Under the pieces are notes generated by a model that saw only the letters and a program-made list of their open reading frames with translations, was not told the DNA's origin and searched no databases. Made by a program: the position numbers and the translations under genes. DNA of 64,000 bases from Aculops lycopersici (taxonomy: Eukaryota; Arthropoda; Arachnida; Trombidiformes; Eriophyidae), in assembly GCA_015350385.1 (NCBI GenBank), contig WNKI01000002.1:2834643-2898642 (forward strand), in the 5' to 3' direction. Position 1 is the first letter of the stretch; every line of letters starts with the position of its first letter. Shown piece by piece: positions 48,058 through 58,304 of this stretch.

Positions 48058-51000
48058 CCGCAATGTTTTGGCAGTTTGGCTGAAGATGGTTTATAAGATA
48101 TTAATGGAAGATGGAAGAGATATATACTCGAATGATACAACAGAAAGTCGCTATGTTAGCTTGCTTAAGTGGAATATTCCTAGTGAGTCATTGTCAGCAA
48201 ATATATTGATTGTATTGGTGAGATCAATTCTATTTATTTATGATCTAATAAGCTATCCAATTTACTTTATATTGCAGAATCCTGACAAGAGAGCTAGCGA
48301 GGCGCATAGGACAAGGTCAGTTCGAGTCGATACTAGCACTTGGATACGAAGCGATGCAAGTCCAAGCTTCAGTAACTACCTGTTGAATGATGTCTCGAAT
48401 TTTGAAGACAAGGGTCGAGGTATCAATGGAAATATCACAACCAAATACAACCACATGGGTACCACCTTAAGTGAGATATTTGCAAAAGCTATTCGAGACT
48501 ACAGTGACAACCAGTGCCTAGGCTATCGAGCTGTGGTTACCTGCCCAGTGTTGAGTGTTAATGAGCTTGGAGAGAATGCGATGATTGAGAAGAGTTTTAG
48601 AAGTGAGTACACTTGATACACCTACGAGCAAATCGGCCGCCGAGTCCAGGACATGGCATCGGGTTTGTATCAGCACTTGATAATTCCCGGATCAAGGGCA
48701 TTGTTTTTAGCAAACACAAGTGTCGAGTGGTTTTGTGCAAGTCAAGCTTGTTTTCAGCTGGCCTGTCAAGTGGTTTTAGCTTCAGGTATCAACGACAACC
48801 TGTCGCTGCGAGCGATATTTTGCGAGGCGGAAATCGATTGTATCTTTGTCAGCTGCGATCAACTCACTAAGCTATGTTCAATCTTTAAGCAATTAAACTC
48901 ATCGGAGCTCCCATCGAGTATGCACATCAAACGAGTTATAGTAATTGACTGGTTGTTTACAATTGACTTTAGTGAATCAGAATTTGGTGGACTAAGGGAT
49001 GCGGCGGGTCAGTTGGTTGACCAAATAATTTCCATGGGACAATTAGAAGAGACTGGCACCGAGAATCCCTTAGAGTTGAATTGCACCGAGGCTATTAGGG
49101 ACTACAATTGTCAAGACTATGAGACTTTACGTCGGATTAGTCGCTCAGTAACCAAAGATTTACTCGATGTGAACAATCATCGGGCGCAGCTTCAGCAAGC
49201 TGATTCGGATGCTGCTACAGAATCTGCACTATCGAAAAGAAGGTTCATCATTCAAGATTTAGAAACAGGCAGCAAGACACCAGAAAACGAGACGACGACG
49301 ACGACATCAATGTCGACAAGAAACTTTTCTCGCACAGGCGAAAGGAAACCCTCAGTCAAGCCTAAAATTCCGCCCGATCTAACAGGTAGCAAGCATCGCT
49401 TTGGCTTACGGTGTTCCTCACCCAGATTGAGAAATCCTGGAATTTTCGAGATTGTCGATAAGTCAAGAACTGGCGCCAATGATGTGGCTATGATCGTTTA
49501 TACATCAGGCGCACTGGGCGCCCTGAAATCACTCAAGCTAACTCATGCTTACTTAGCTCGCTCTTCTCATCATTTATTTCTCGATGGAATGATAGACACA
49601 GGTGACGTACATTGCGCAACGCTAGCTCTTGACAATGTCATCGAATTTATGACCGAAATGTGTGTCTTTAGTCGCGGCGGATGCATTGGATACTCCTGTA
49701 GCATGGAAACCTTGTTCTACGATGGCCAAGCTTTGTTCAAGCGAGACAAGTCAGATTTGGAGGCACTAAATCCGACTTTTCTCATGGTTCGACCTTACAT
49801 CTTGGAGAGCTTGCGAACGTCTATGCAAAACTACCTGAATTTAGAGTTGAATCCACTAATTAGCTTCATGATGACAAACGTTTTGTTTGTTTACAAAAAG
49901 TATTGGGCCCGCCGCCACTTGGCAACACCAATACTGGATAGATTGTTCTTTTCCCATTTAAGAGGTCTATTTGGTCACAGGCTCAAGTATATCTTGTGCA
50001 ATGGAGCAACCGATTGCTCGGATACGAAGGACTTTTTTCGTTTTATGCTAAATGTTCCCGTGGTTGAGTTATACGGACCAGACGAGGCGTTGGCTAGTAT
50101 GATGTCAGTAAACGACACTTGGGATTACAAGAGCAGATTCAGCTTGCAGGAAAAGAGAAACCACCGCTTGACTGGAGATAATGTTGAGCATGAAGATGAT
50201 AATGATGATTTCGATGAGAAAATCGATGAGGACTTCTACAAAAACATGAGGCTGCTACCTCCAAAGGTCGACAGAAATATATTTGAAGAAAACAGAAGCA
50301 ACCATTCACCTACCACGTCCTCGATTTTGTGCCCAACCTTAGGGGCTCGCATTCGTCTTGAGGATTGGGAAGATTTTCGTACCAGCGACTTGCCCTATCC
50401 ACGCGGCAGGTTAGTGATTGGTAGCGATCCAGTTTGCAGCGGTTATTTCAAGAGGCCAGAGGAAGAGAAGAAGCTTTTTTACTCTGATTCTAATTCGATA
50501 ACTTGGTTTCGGACCGATGACCTGGCGCGCGTCTTTCCAAACGGAAGCTTCGAAATCATTTCAGGGATCTCGGATATGATGCGAATGAGCGACGGCCAGT
50601 TCATTAGTCTGAGTCAAATTGAGCATATTCTAAGGAACAGTCAGTTTGTGGATAACGTTTGTGCAGTTTGCGCCGACGATCGAAAGTTTGTTGTCGTCTT
50701 GGTGGTTCCAAATCTACGAAGACTTGTGCACAAGTCTCACGGTGAAGCAAACCTTAAGATGGTAATTGGAGGAGGCATTGAGCCTGAAGCCGGAGAGCTG
50801 GCTGACATTGAGTTTAGGCGAGAGATTTGCAACGATAGATTATTGTGCGAGTTCGTTAGTGCGCATTTGAACGAGTTAATCCAAAGAGCTGGCTTAAATG
50901 CAGTGCTCAACAAGTTCCTCCTGGTACCTGAGATTTGGGCACCTGAAACGGAACTGGTGACGCAAGCTTATGAACCTAAACGAACGGCAATAAAAAAGTT

Positions 51001-51145
51001 TTATGCTGCCGATATCCAATCGATATTTCAATCGCAATTTGGTACAGGCTCTAGCTTCACTTCGGGCAATAACCGCGGCAAGAGCAAGCAGGCGAAACGA
51101 TTGTCGGCTAGATTATCGTCGCCATTTCAATTTAAAAGCAAGTAG
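48058..51145 (+). CDS. ACSL3/4-like long-chain acyl-CoA synthetase, catalytically degenerate, with in-frame TGA
   Basis: One reading frame from a good acceptor (TTTATTTTAAATCAG ending at 48057) to TAG at 51145. It reproduces the ACSL3/4 layout: N-terminal membrane helix (near 48,200-48,285), adenylate-forming core, and a C-terminal domain ending in the family's PETELVTQA and KR...FYAADIQ region. ACSL enzymes activate fatty acids with ATP and CoA at ER or lipid-droplet membranes. Key motifs are lost here: the P-loop YTSGSTGxPKG reads YTSGALGALKS (49499-49531), YGLTE reads YGPDE, the TGD motif reads TDD, and IDRKKD reads ISGISD. The linker has an extra acidic insertion of about 60 residues. A TGA at 48614-48616 splits the frame; the second part alone (ATG 48653) encodes 830 aa. 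Pseudoenzyme or young pseudogene. Confidence 0.8.
48614..48616 (+). other. In-frame TGA at a conserved Trp position
   Basis: The frame reads SEYT-stop-YTYEQIG. ACSL family members have Tyr-x-Trp-x-x-Tyr-Glu here, so TGA replaces TGG. The homology continues in the same frame directly after the stop. A GTGAGT donor lies at 48603, but the nearby AG acceptors I tested would shift the frame, so an intron does not remove the stop. Confidence 0.8.
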
Positions 51146-51348
51146 CAAGCTCTTGAAGATTACCATTTAGAATCTCGACCATATATATGGAAAAGATCAG
51201 CTGCAAGTCGACTTGTTTGCCCTGCATCCAAGTCGATCAGATTAATTCTAAAGTCAGGATTTTTTTTTTGAGGATTCGGTGGAAGTAGAAGATGAAAAAA
51301 GAGTACTAGCAATGCAAGTTTACTTTTGATATTTCTGGAAAAGATGGA

Positions 51349-51354
51349 AATAAA
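51349..51354 (+). terminator. AATAAA poly(A) signal after the ACSL-like gene
   Basis: Hexamer 204 bp downstream of the TAG, consistent with a transcription unit ending here. Confidence 0.5.
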
Positions 51355-51359
51355 TCCTA

Positions 51360-54300
51360 AATACGATGCTTATCATCGCTGGGATCACCCCTCGTCTTCT
51401 CGTTGAGGCTAGAAGTATGAGTATCGTTCTAACTTTCGCTGCTCGTCCTGAATCTCGGTGAGTTTAAATTCTATCAAGTCAGCGACAAGGTAAAGAGGTA
51501 CACTCGACAAGTGGCTGCTGAGGCGAAACTTGCGCTGCCATCACCAAGCCAATTGCACACTTGTTGTGCGTGATAAGTCGTAGCTCGGCAACCTGTTGCT
51601 GATGTCACTACTTGTACCACTTCTGTTGGGAGCACGTTTTGGGCGACGAGAGGAGATTACAGCTAATTGCAGCTGTGGAAACCAAACCCGCTCCCTGCAC
51701 CGGGGTTGTGCCAATGAGCATATGTCTCTAATCTCTTATCATTAGTCTTTCTGTTGCTAAACCTACAGAAATAGTACCGCCGAGTATTCAGTGCGACTTT
51801 GAGTGGAGATGTATTGAGGAACTTTGCACTCGGTTCGTCTAAAACTCCCCAATTGAGGCGTCGTTGTGACCATCCAGGTTGTTTGCTCTCGTCATCTCAT
51901 GTAACTCGTCCTTCATTGCCATTACCTCGACGGGGACTCAGCAAAGCTTTCTAATCATATCTGAAAGTGTGGCCAGAAATATCTCAAGTGCGTCCGACTC
52001 TCTAGGTAAAAGGGAAACTTTCGAGAGCTTTCTAACACACTTGATTCATGCGACATTGAAGCTAATTTATTGATTAATTTGAAAGACGACGAGGACGATG
52101 ACGACAAAAATCTTCGTGCAACAGAATGAGTTATTCTAATTCCAATCCTATTGCACCGAGCGCCTCACGCATTTTCTACCAAAAGTTACATCGAACAACA
52201 ACGGTACAATGAAGACTTTCCGATACTTGGATTTAGCGCGACGTCTCATGCAAAACCTGTAACTTGCGCAACAATCAAGCTAACTCTCGGTTAGTTTGGT
52301 TTTCTCAAATAAAAAGCACGTGCCTCGATAGAGAAGCACACTCGCGGGGCAAAAATGATGCTAGCAACAAGTGGCTTGTCTATTGTGATCTCACTGAAGA
52401 AAGAGAATCCTGTTCAAATGGAAGCTAGTGTGAATTGAATGAAACCAGATAGCGTTCATGCGAATTTGAATTAGAATTCTCGGATATTGGGAAATCCGCT
52501 ATTAAAATTCCACTCCTTGACATTCAATTCAACCCCAAGGTCCCTACATTGGACTTTAAAAATTCACAAATCCATTTCCCGTACACGCTTTAATCGTTCA
52601 CCTGGCTGCAAGAATCTAATCTAGGAATAATAAGTCAATGAGTAACTCCAAATTAAATCAGTTCGCACGCGTGCCAGGTGAATTGGATCTCCTAAATAAG
52701 CAATCAAAGATTGAATACCCGATCGGGTGCTTGAGTTTCTCTCCGGATGGCAACTAAATGGTTGATGGTTCGCTTCGCTCTCTCATCTTCTGCACGAAGT
52801 CAAGTGCAATCAGAGATCAAGAGAGATCAATCACTTCCCGGATTGCAGCTCGTTAAAATCGACGAGTCTTGCTCTTAGTCTAACCAAAGCGAGTTTAAAT
52901 GACGCTTTGCTAAAGCCACCCGTCACCCATTAAAAATTCTCACAAAGACTTGTGTTGCGTAAAGCTTGTTTTGGTCTGCGGCGAGACCAAAATAAGCTCC
53001 CTGTTGCTGCCGATAGACATAAGCCGGGCTTTGTGTGCTTCATCAAATCTTAATTGTGTTTTTTGGCGGAACAGAAGACATCCATTTATCCGCTCTGAGT
53101 CTCGTATACAAAATTCTTCGCCAGAGAGGAGTGCGAACAAGTGATCCACGCGGCAGACTTCTTTTCTCTACCTTTGAGGTCTTGTCGTGGCTGTGTCTCA
53201 ACGATTGTGGCCATGGCTTGTGACGTCGACTTTGAAGCTCGTTAGCCAAGCTTATGTGAGGCTCAACTTGACACAACCACTTGTTGCACGTCGTCGCTGC
53301 AACAAGTGGTTGTGTCGATTCCACGAGTGCTGCCATGTTTGCGATGAGCAACTGGCGTGCGATTGTCGTCCTAATCTTGGTGGCTGTCGCCTCTACATGT
53401 CGCTGCTGAATCTCGTGGTTGCAACCTTGCTTTCTCTTTTTCTAGACGATTGGAAAGAGTTTCCAAGTAGAATGTTTATCAGTCAGTCGGTCCGAGAGCC
53501 ATTATTAGCATAAGACAGCTACAATTAGCGCTCTCAAGCCATGAATCCAGTCTTGACAAACCGAACCGGTAAGCTCACCAACTGGCTTCCTGGTGCACAA
53601 AAGCGAGAAACCAGCACCAAACACTCATAATGAGAAGTCTTGGTTGCGCAAACTCTTGCAGCCTTTGCATTGTAGCAATCGAGCGAGAGGGTTGAGAATC
53701 ATTGCAGCTATTGGATTTCCAACAGGCAGTTTCAGTACTTGGAAAATAAAATAGTCAGTAGAGCAACTCACTCCTGAGCTGCTCTCACACTCTGATCTAT
53801 TCTGTTCTATTGTAGCTTTCTCTGTGTGCTCAAAAGGTACACTCGAAGCTTCGAAGTAACTCACCTGTCGGGAGGCGGCTCAAAAGTCGACTCAAAACAA
53901 GTGGCTGCCACTTGGCGTTGTTACTCCACCTTCCCTTGTGCTTTTCTGCACAATTGTGTGTATGTGCTTCGATTATCGTATCGCCTTGAGCGTAGAACAA
54001 CTTGATCACAAGTGAGTTGGAGTAAAGTGAGCTCTCCTGCTTGCTCCATCCTTCAACGAGAAAAAGTAAGAAGCGAGAGAGAGAGAGAGGACAAGGAGAA
54101 ATCGAAACTCATGAACTCGACCTGGTTACAAAGACTTGGTTTCAAATCTCCGTTTACTCGAACCTCAAGATAAGATAACTAGACCTTTGTAATACAAATA
54201 GGAAGTTAAACTCTTTACTTTGCGCATGCAGATCTGCGCAAACCACTCTTACCTTGACTCGACTCGGTTTCACGTCGCGGCGGCTAGGTGCTCTGCCTGA

Positions 54301-55389
54301 GAAATTCCTCAGGTGTTGGCTTTTCGGTGTCGACCGATGGAGAATGCGTAGAAGCGAGCGACAAAAATTTAGCTGATCTATCCGAGTCTGCAGCAATCAG
54401 TTTCAGTTTCAGTTGTTGGTTTCTTTAGTTATAAGTTAGCTTTGGGGCCTGCAGTAATCTAGTCGCCTCATGCGCGATATTGACAGAAACGTCAGACTTA
54501 TCTTCCTGTGAGACGCGCGCAAACTTGCAAACCTGCAAACAATTAAGCAAGCAAGAGGGATGGTGTTAGGTAACTCAATCATTAAAAATTTAATCAAAGT
54601 CATTGGGCCTAATTAATTTTGGCAGACGTTTCACGATTAAGCTTGAAGAAAAAACAACAAACAAGCTTACCGTAAAGCTTCAACGAAAGGCAACAAGTGG
54701 GAGATGCGAGGACAGCGTCAGCGTAATCGCAGTTAATCAACACCAAGTGAGCATCGAGCGCGACATCGACAGCGAGCAACACGAACACATAGACACAGAG
54801 TGCTGTTGAATCGAAATCTTCGACTGTCGACACAACAAGTGAAAGTTTGTTTGCACCTAGATTTTAGGACGGCAAGGAAACTCCGAGTTGAAAAAACTCG
54901 TTAGCAAATTATTAGTTGGGCATCGTTATAACTAATTATCTTTCAACAACTAACTAGTAAAATCACAATCATTAACATTGTCCACATGTAGAGACAACCA
55001 AGACTTGACACAATAGAAAGGTCTCAGCCACTGACTCGACAGTTAGCCATTCTGTCTTTAGCACAATAACCAAAACAAAATTCCACAAAGGAAAGTCACT
55101 GAGATATTATTGCCTGAGATCGCTAATCAAGACTTGAGATCATTAGCAGCATCATTCACAAGCTCAATCACCAGCTCCAACCACCGAGCAACCACCAATA
55201 CAGAGACGTCAAATTAGATGATCAGTAGATAGATTTGTTGATTGGTGAGAAAAGATCACAACGTGCAAAGCCATCTCCAAGCAGCTGATCGCTTTGCATT
55301 GATTAAATTTGTGCTACTTCAAGCACAACTCTACTGAGTTGATTGACTTGGAAAGTCTAGTCTAGGCAATCGAAAAAAAAGAGAGCAAC
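51360..55389. other. 4-kb intergenic region
   Basis: No supported gene. It contains the 19-bp perfect hairpin at 53270-53316 and further CCACTTGTTG words (52365, 54691). The last few hundred bases should include the 5' leader of the CRAL-TRIO gene starting at 55390. Confidence 0.6.
53270..53316. repeat. Perfect 19-bp hairpin built on the CCACTTGTTG word
   Basis: Arm 53270-53288 (GACACAACCACTTGTTGCA) is the exact reverse complement of 53298-53316, with a 9-base loop. Each arm contains the CCACTTGTTG word that recurs elsewhere in the window. Confidence 0.9.
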
Positions 55390-56707
55390 ATGGGGCTTGT
55401 ACCGGCAAGTCGTCAGATGAACTTGGCGAGGGGTTTGGGAATTAGTGACAATAATAAAAACATTGATAACAATAGCAACGCGGAAAAATCGGAAGTTAAA
55501 ATGGAAGTAGAATCAAATTTCGATGCTCTAAAGGTCTCACAGAATATTAGCTCGACAGGTGGCGATGACAAAAGCAAGCCAGATAAGTTGAAAGAGCAAC
55601 AACATGAGACCATCAAATGTAGCGCAGTTCACACGCTAGATAGGGACATGCCCGATTTCGATTACACACATTTAGTCACTAGGTTACGTGAGCAAGTTCT
55701 CGAGGACTATGAACAGAATCCAGGTATTTATTCGCAAACTGACATTGAACAATTGAAGGCCGACGACTGGATGGTCGCTAGGTACATTCTACGTCATAAG
55801 TGTGATTTAACTCTCGCCTTCGACCAAATACGCCGATCGCTAAGGCTCAAGCATGAGTCCCTGTGTAATAGCATTAGACGAGAGGATTTTCCCGCCGAAT
55901 TCTACAAATTGGGCGGCCTGTTCACCTATGAACCCGATAGGAGAGGCAATGTAATGTTGTACATTCGAGTTAAAGTTCATAGGAAGGTCAGTGAAATACA
56001 ATCGGTTTTGCATGCCTTCTTCTACTACAACCTAATGAGGGCCGATCAGCTGGCCAGGGGCAGGGGTAAGTTTTCCTCTCTTTCATTATGATGATTCCCT
56101 CAACTCAAATTGATGTTCCGTCATCTGAAAGATGATTGTGAGTTATCGAGACTAACAACCTGATTACATCACTTCACTTCACCTCACCTGCAATTGACCG
56201 ATAGGTATGTCGATTGTTTTCGATTGCACCGGCGGAGGATTGGTAAATGCAGACATGGACATGCTCATGTTCATCTTCACAACCTTGAACAACTATTTCC
56301 CAAAGGGATTATCCTACTTGCTGGTCCACGAGCTTCCCTGGATCCTAAAGCCCTTTTGGCATATTGCAAAGGCTTGGATTCCCGAGGACAAGAGGGAGCT
56401 CATTAAATTTAGTGACTCGCGAACTATTTTCGAGTATGTTGACCGAGAAAATTTACCTGACTTCATGGGCGGCACCTGTGAGCGTGACTACCGGGCAGCA
56501 CCCGAAAATTGCACGACCCTCGAGCAGGCGGTCAAGTTGTGGGGCATTGAGAAGAGTGTAGCAAAGAAGACATTGCTCAAATTTGCCCAGTTCCTACCGC
56601 CCGAATCCTTGGAGGTGCTTAATGTCCTTAGCGATGATGATGAAGATCGAGTTTCACAGGCCTCTTCATATAACCGAAACGATTCAGATCAAGAAAACAA
56701 ACCCTAG
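55390..56707 (+). CDS. CRAL-TRIO domain protein, MOSPD2-like, lacking an MSP domain
   Basis: Two exons, 55390-56065 and 56205-56707, joined across a 139-bp GT-AG intron in phase 1, give 392 aa. Residues 1-85 are polar and Asn/Lys/Glu-rich. About 92-160 form the CRAL-TRIO N-terminal helices (DDWMVARYILRHK, then the LRLKHE helix). About 170-320 are the lipid-binding CRAL-TRIO fold with VFDCTGGG, the DMDMLMF helix, NYFPKGLSYLLVHELPW and a closing LPDFMGGT. The PW(I/L) and MGGT pattern is closest to MOSPD2, an ER contact-site protein. MOSPD2 continues with an MSP domain and a membrane anchor, whereas this protein ends in an acidic Ser/Asp-rich tail. It probably carries a hydrophobic ligand in the cytosol; the ligand is unknown. 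AATAAA follows at 56777. Confidence 0.85.
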
Positions 56708-56776
56708 AAAGTAGTTATCTTTTTCTGCTCTTGTCGTTACTATTGCTGCTAATATTAGAAAGGAAACAAGCCATCT

Positions 56777-56782
56777 AATAAA
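56777..56782 (+). terminator. AATAAA poly(A) signal of the CRAL-TRIO gene
   Basis: Hexamer 70 bp after the stop codon, within a compact 3' region that ends before the next promoter. Confidence 0.6.
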
Positions 56783-56937
56783 CGATTATCGCCACCCAAG
56801 TGAAACAATTCCATCTCTAAGCATTCAACAAGAGCTCGTTATTTTCGGATTAAATATCTCCTCGCTCGTCATCACTAAGCGGCATGAGTAGCGAGTTTCG
56901 TGGCAACATGCGCAGTCACTTATCACTCCTACTCGCG

Positions 56938-57004
56938 ACTTCCGGTCAACTCGAAACCGGGGGGTATATAATACAACTTTGATGCCTCTGGTCTGGCAGT
57001 CAGT
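56938..57004 (+). promoter_or_regulatory. Core promoter: ETS-like site, TATA box, CAGTCAGT initiator
   Basis: ACTTCCGG at 56938-56945 is followed by TATATAAT at 56965-56972 and CAGTCAGT at 56997-57004. The TATA-to-initiator spacing (about 31-37 bp depending on register) and the TCAGT initiator match the arthropod core promoter. It points at the small secreted-protein gene beginning at 57168. Confidence 0.7.
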
Positions 57005-57167
57005 TCGACCAGCTAACTCACAGGTGTAGAGTGTGATAGAAGTATGAATTGGAGGAGATGGTTTCAAAATTGTCATTTTAAAAGAAACAGAAGGAAGAGA
57101 ATACAATCAAGAGTATCAAGTGATCAGCTATCATCGACTCATCTACTAGACGTCGCGGAAGTTCAAA

Positions 57168-57599
57168 ATGAAGTCCAGCGCGAGACTGCTAATTATCATC
57201 GTGGCGTTGCTGAGTCTCGGCGTTGCCCTGACTCCAGCCTCACTCATCGACGACCTAGTCTACGATTGTCACCGAGCCCAGAGGCCGGAAGCGCGTCTAA
57301 TCTGCCGCTTCATCCTAACCGGAAACCCACGCACGCGAGCCGAATTCTTTGGCAGAGATTCCAGGAGTTCGGACGGCGATTCGGGCCAGAAGCAAACAGC
57401 GCCGACGACCACTACGAACCCGACGAAAGCTCGCACACTAGCGGATTTATTAGCGGAAACCAAGGAGTACTCAACCAACCAGCGAGAGCTAACGCCAGCG
57501 GAAGAGGCATACCTCATCGGGTCAGGATCAAACTGGATGAACAAGTACACTGACGACAACATGGGCGGCATTAGTAGATTCCAGCCAATGAGAGGGTAG
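57168..57599 (+). CDS. Small secreted protein of unknown function
   Basis: 143 aa in one exon. The start (AAA ATG A context) is chosen because it opens a clear signal peptide: Lys-Ser-Ser-Ala-Arg, then a Leu/Ile/Val core to about residue 21, with likely cleavage after an Ala near 20-24. The mature part is about 120 residues with only two Cys (near 34 and 46), which could form one disulfide, then a Thr/Ser/Lys-rich middle and an Asn/Tyr/Gly-rich end. I do not recognise the family. A secreted peptide precursor or cuticle/body-fluid protein is possible, but no dibasic cleavage series supports a neuropeptide. A good TATA/initiator promoter sits 165 bp upstream. An upstream ATG at 57044 opens an overlapping 169-codon frame that a 5' leader intron might remove. 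Confidence 0.65.
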   Translation: MKSSARLLIIIVALLSLGVALTPASLIDDLVYDCHRAQRPEARLICRFILTGNPRTRAEFFGRDSRSSDGDSGQKQTAPTTTTNPTKARTLADLLAETKEYSTNQRELTPAEEAYLIGSGSNWMNKYTDDNMGGISRFQPMRG

Positions 57600-58304
57600 A
57601 GGTTTTTTCATTTTGTTCTGTTTCCATGTTTAGATGAAAAGGCAAACCAAATAGCGGGGCCACCTGTTTTTTAATTTTAGGTAGAGCGCGTGGAAGACTA
57701 AGCGAGTCGCAAGTATGACTATATCTATCACCAGGTGGCTTGGATATTGGCCAACCAGGTGAGAGTTGCTCGTCATACTTTGCACACCGCTAGCCACCTT
57801 TCAGGTAGTGCACAATCGGGAAAGGTAGGTAGAGGAAGGCGGTAGAAGGTGTGACGAAATCTAATTAGCCAAGTTGGTTACAAGTTGTGAGCATCATATT
57901 TATAGAAGCATCATCATCGTGTAGTGCGATGCAAATCCGGATTGTGGTTGCAAGTACATCTAGTCGTCAATTAAAAATCATCATTACGGGTAGCTAGAGA
58001 TTATCATAACCATTGGCGGTGTTTCTTGTTTTTCCTCACTTTCTCAAGTTTCTTGTTGCGATTTCTTTTTAGATTGAGATCTTTCACTTATTGGAGCTGC
58101 TGCTCATTTTTATCCTCCATTACTAATTTTAGGTAGTTTCCGATGATTGATGCTGATGTTTTAGATATCTTTATGATTTTAAGGTCGCTTGATCCTATTA
58201 TGTGAGATCTTCATGATATGGATATGTCATGCGCCACTTCCACCCCAGAGACGATGGTTAGAGTCTAGAGGTATTCTTGTATGTTTTTGTTCAATAGTAA
58301 TAAC
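57600..58304. other. Intergenic region between convergent genes
   Basis: Holds the 3' regions of the secreted-protein gene (plus) and the helix-turn-helix gene (minus). Several CAGGTGG/AGGTAG words occur at about 57,735-57,825. I see no clear AATAAA for either gene. Confidence 0.5.

Noticed and set aside
48603..48649. Possible 47-bp intron that would remove the TGA in the ACSL-like gene
   Set aside because: The segment codes for conserved family residues and removing it shifts the frame; other nearby AG acceptors tested also shift it.
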